A DNA stretch of 64,000 bases from Cristatella mucedo. Its lineage: Eukaryota; Bryozoa; Phylactolaemata; Cristatellidae. The first letter of the stretch is position 1. Each line of letters begins with the position of its first letter. Below are positions 61,656 to 64,000 of this stretch, in pieces. A program made the translations under genes and the position numbers. The stretch is taken from NCBI GenBank assembly GCA_009760855.2, contig WPIO01000361.1:1-64000 (forward strand). The letters are read 5' to 3'. The notes below the pieces were generated by a model, which was not told the origin of the DNA, ran no database searches, and worked only from the letters and a program-made list of their open reading frames with translations.

Positions 61656-61847
61656 CAGCGGGCGAGGGAGCAGTCGCGCAGAGCCAGCGGAGCTTCGCAC
61701 TCCTCATTGCTCCTTGTTTCTCTGGAGCCTCTGGTACTTCCGGGCTGCGCTGCTTAATGCATCGGCCTTACGCGAGGCTGAGATTTGAGGAGAGAGCAAG
61801 GTCGCGAGGCGAGCGGCAGGGGAGCTGGTCTGGTCTGCGCATCTTAC

Positions 61848-61916
61848 AGCCGACTGCCTCTCGGCAGCGTTTTGCTGCAACAATCGGTCGAACTCGGTCT
61901 CGAGCAGCTGTCTCGC
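61848..61916 (-). CDS. PPFIA: Liprin-alpha-like exon after SAM3 core
   Basis: Acceptor CACCTTTTTTGCAG|GCG and donor TCGGCT|GTAAGA, both phase 0, 23 codons. It encodes RQLLETEFDRLLQQNAAER. Confidence 0.87.
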
Positions 61917-62422
61917 CTGCAAAAAAGGTGCCGGCTTCAGGCTGACGTCAGTCTGAGAGTGGCAAAATAAAGCAAAGTCCTGGGCTGCAGACCTCAATGC
62001 CCAGGATATCAGGCCCATAGCCACTGCTAGGCCGAGAGCCTAGGCTGCAACTATGCTCTATACTGGGGAAAATCGATTCGTTCTGCCGATGCTTGCATCG
62101 GAGAAAATGTTTTCCGGTGGGACGGCCTAGTTCGATTCGTTGGAGAGCTGGCTACTAAAGCCTGCAGGAAGTAGTCACTGGAAGGCGCCCCTCACCTGCA
62201 GACGCAAGGGTGCGCACCCTTGCTAGTGCGCTCCACGCGCACTCACCTGGATGTCGGTCGCCGGGATTTGCAGCAGGAAGGCCAGCGTCGAGCAGTCGAA
62301 GGCATCGTCGAGTGCGAGCAGGCCGCCGTGCACGCCCGACTCGCGCAGGCGCGCCGTGCGCTCGCGAAGCCCGATCGACTCGAGCCAGCGGCAGACGCGC
62401 TCGCAGCTCCACACGAGCAGGT
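61848..62422 (-). CDS. PPFIA: Liprin-alpha-like gene, last recognisable exons (third SAM domain)
   Basis: Liprin-alpha is a coiled-coil/SAM scaffold that binds LAR-type receptor phosphatases and organises active zones and focal adhesions (known for the family). The exon at 62422-62247 encodes LLVWSCERVCRWLESIGLRE, ESGVHGGLLALDDAFDCSTL and LLQIPATDIQ. The exon at 61916-61848 continues ARQLLETEFDRLLQQN. Liprin-alpha SAM3 reads VLVWSNDRVIRWIQAIGLRE, ESGVHGSLIALDENFDYSSL, LLQIPTQNTQ, ARQILEREYNNLL. The match to alpha rather than beta liprins rests on this wording. Earlier SAM exons must lie beyond the right edge, and the C-terminal exon after 61848 was not found. Confidence 0.87.
62247..62422 (-). 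CDS. PPFIA: Liprin-alpha-like SAM3 exon
   Basis: Acceptor CTCGCTGTTTTTCAG|ACC in phase 1, donor ATCCAG|GTGAGT in phase 0. It encodes nearly the whole SAM domain, including the SGVHGG turn. Confidence 0.92.
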
Positions 62423-62950
62423 CTGAAAAACAGCGAGAGCCGAAGCCTTGGCGGCGGCGCCGGCAGCGCAACGACTTGTTAGTGGCCGAGGCAGCGTGGC
62501 TGGCTGACCGGCAGCCCAGGTGCAGCTGTCTTCGACCTCCCTTCCGCTCTTCGACCTGGACCAAGGCCAGGCACAAGCCAGGGAGACCGACCACGACCTT
62601 ATCATAAGGGGCTAGGTCGAAGTTAAGTTTGGGGCCAGGCAAGCCACCGGATTGCCGGTCGGTTTCATCGCTAGCTCGGTAGGGGGTTCCTCGGAAGAGG
62701 AGCCGTTGGCGGTTGGCTCCCTTGCCTAAATCTGCGCCATCGGCATCATGCAGTTAGGTATGCAGCCAGGTGCTGCTGACAGCACCCTGCTGCGGCCTGC
62801 ATTGCCTCACGTGCAATGCAAGCGCTGCAGTAGCTGCTGCTCTTACTACTAGTGCCTGCTGTTGGGGGGGGGGAGAGAGAGCACCCAAACAGCACATGCT
62901 GGCATTTTAGACACTGCATTTCTTCAGGATCTCGCTGGCTCCTGCTTGCT
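62423..62950. other. Liprin intron: no feature seen
   Basis: The minus-strand frame continues open upstream of the SAM exon, but the sequence beyond the acceptor is unlike any liprin. A G run with GA lies at 62865-62880. Confidence 0.4.
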
Positions 62951-62954
62951 TGTA

Positions 62955-63150
62955 TAGAAGCACAAGTCAGCTAATGTAAATATTAGCCGATTTGGCAGCC
63001 TCGTTTGTATAGCGGCAGACGAGCCTTAATGGCCATCGCTGTTGCTGCTGGCAGCTGCAAATAAAGGATTGCCAACTGCAGGTTTCAAACTTCCACGATC
63101 TTAGTCGTGAACAGGCGAGCACCACACCTCCTGAGCTACAGCGGCCCACC
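62955..63150 (-). mobile_element. tRNA-derived SINE (minus strand)
   Basis: Read on the minus strand: box A-like GTAGCTCAGGAGGTG, box B-like GAAGTTTGAAACC, then the CAGCAGCAACAGCG body and the GCCGCTATACAAACGAGGCTGCCAAATCGGC tail. Confidence 0.72.
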
Positions 63151-63634
63151 CTCATTTACTTAGAGGTAGGAGGGCTTTAGCAGCTATCATCAGTGCTTGC
63201 GCGTAGCAATACAGAAGTGCCGTCTGCAGTACTACAACCCACGACCTGCATCTTAAGGTGCAAGCAAGTTACTCCCTCGGAGGCTACAGCCCAGAAAGTC
63301 TAAGCAGCCAGCGCTCGAGGGGAAAGCCCTGCTTTAGCGAGAGGGCTGCTGCTTGTGCTGCCGAGTCAGCAAGAAGGCTTTCAGCCTGTGATCCTTCACA
63401 GAGGTCCTGCAATTGCAGCGGGAAGCCTGAGCAGCGAGCAGTCGAAATGGCCAGGCAAAGCATATCTGCAACAGTGCAACAGCATCCAAATGGGAGAGTG
63501 CAGAAGTCTCCTCTAATGCATCAAGGTCGCATCGCGTGCAGCGTGCGATGCTGGAAAGGAGCGTGCGATGCCGAGCGCCGCCGAGCAGGAAATGAAAGAA
63601 GAGACAACTTCCTGCCGGCTGCCGGCCTGAAAAT

Positions 63635-63775
63635 GTAATTCATTTGTAGAGCGCCCCAAGAGAACTTCTCTATTCAGGCGCTTCACTTATGCCCGCAGGC
63701 CTCGAGCCTACGACCTCGGCCAGACGTTGGTCGGAGCGAGCACCTTAACCGCTGGACCAAACCACCAAACGACAC
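63635..63775 (-). mobile_element. LINE family tail joined to tRNA-like SINE head
   Basis: AGAGCGCCCCAAGAGAACTTCTCTATTCAGGCGCTTCAC (family 1-like tail on the minus strand). Next to it, on the minus strand, lies TGGTTTGGTCCAGCGGTTAAGGTGC with a tRNA-like GGTCGTAGGCTCGAGGCC, a possible pol III head sharing the LINE tail. Confidence 0.55.
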
Positions 63776-63806
63776 TCATGCACGCAAGTGCACTCGCATT
63801 CGTAAC

Positions 63807-63886
63807 TTATGCAGAGCTCATGCGAGAGCTCTCCCAGATGCGCTCGCGCGCGCATCTCGGAGAGCGCTCGCATGAGCTCTGCATAA
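63807..63886. repeat. Inverted repeat, 37-bp arms, 6-base loop
   Basis: The left arm 63807-63843 (TTATGCAGAGCTCATGCGAG...) pairs with 63850-63886 with about two mismatches. The loop is CG-rich. Confidence 0.85.
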
Positions 63887-64000
63887 ATTCTAATAAATAA
63901 AAAAAATTATATCTGCACACGCACGCACACACACTCGTTCATATGTGTCACTCTCGTCTCGGCGGCACTGCTCTCCTGGAGAGCGCAAAGCGCAGCCACA

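Overview
This is a window of animal nuclear DNA. It has spliced genes with GT-AG introns of 0.1 to about 6 kb, three metazoan protein families, tRNA-derived SINEs, non-LTR (LINE) and Tc1/mariner transposons, and very dense dinucleotide microsatellites. LINEs ending in (ATT)n are typical of marine invertebrates, but the species cannot be fixed from sequence alone. Coding exons are GC-rich with G/C in third positions. Introns are AT-richer and full of repeats. Nothing prokaryotic, viral or CRISPR-like was seen.

Layout. 1-1.7 kb: degenerate CCCTAAA-type repeats and a CpG-rich block with one candidate first exon of unknown function. 1.7-9.4 kb: mostly LINE copies, some nested. 9.9-27.65 kb, minus strand: a seven-exon glucoside xylosyltransferase (GXYLT) gene. 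I join its exons in consistent splice phases to about 381 residues. 27.65-28.5 kb: a GC-rich, probably bidirectional, promoter. 28.5-60.1 kb, plus strand: a TSC1 (hamartin) gene. I reconstruct 19 coding exons whose phases all agree, giving about 1177 residues against 1164 in human. 61.8-62.4 kb, minus strand: two exons of a liprin-alpha-like gene carrying the third SAM domain.

Functionally the three genes are unrelated: O-glucose xylosylation of EGF repeats (Notch pathway), mTORC1 repression by the TSC complex, and a synaptic/cortical scaffold. GXYLT and TSC1 are head to head. TSC1 and the liprin gene are tail to tail.

The most informative non-gene structures are these. A partial copy of TSC1 exon 13 carries a stop and was later split by a LINE. 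A SINE sits inside a Tc1 transposon that sits inside a LINE. A 69-bp-arm foldback lies in the last GXYLT intron, with several smaller perfect hairpins elsewhere. A block of two LINE 3' ends shows an abrupt identity boundary. I found no new molecular system; the interest lies in gene structure and nested repeat history.
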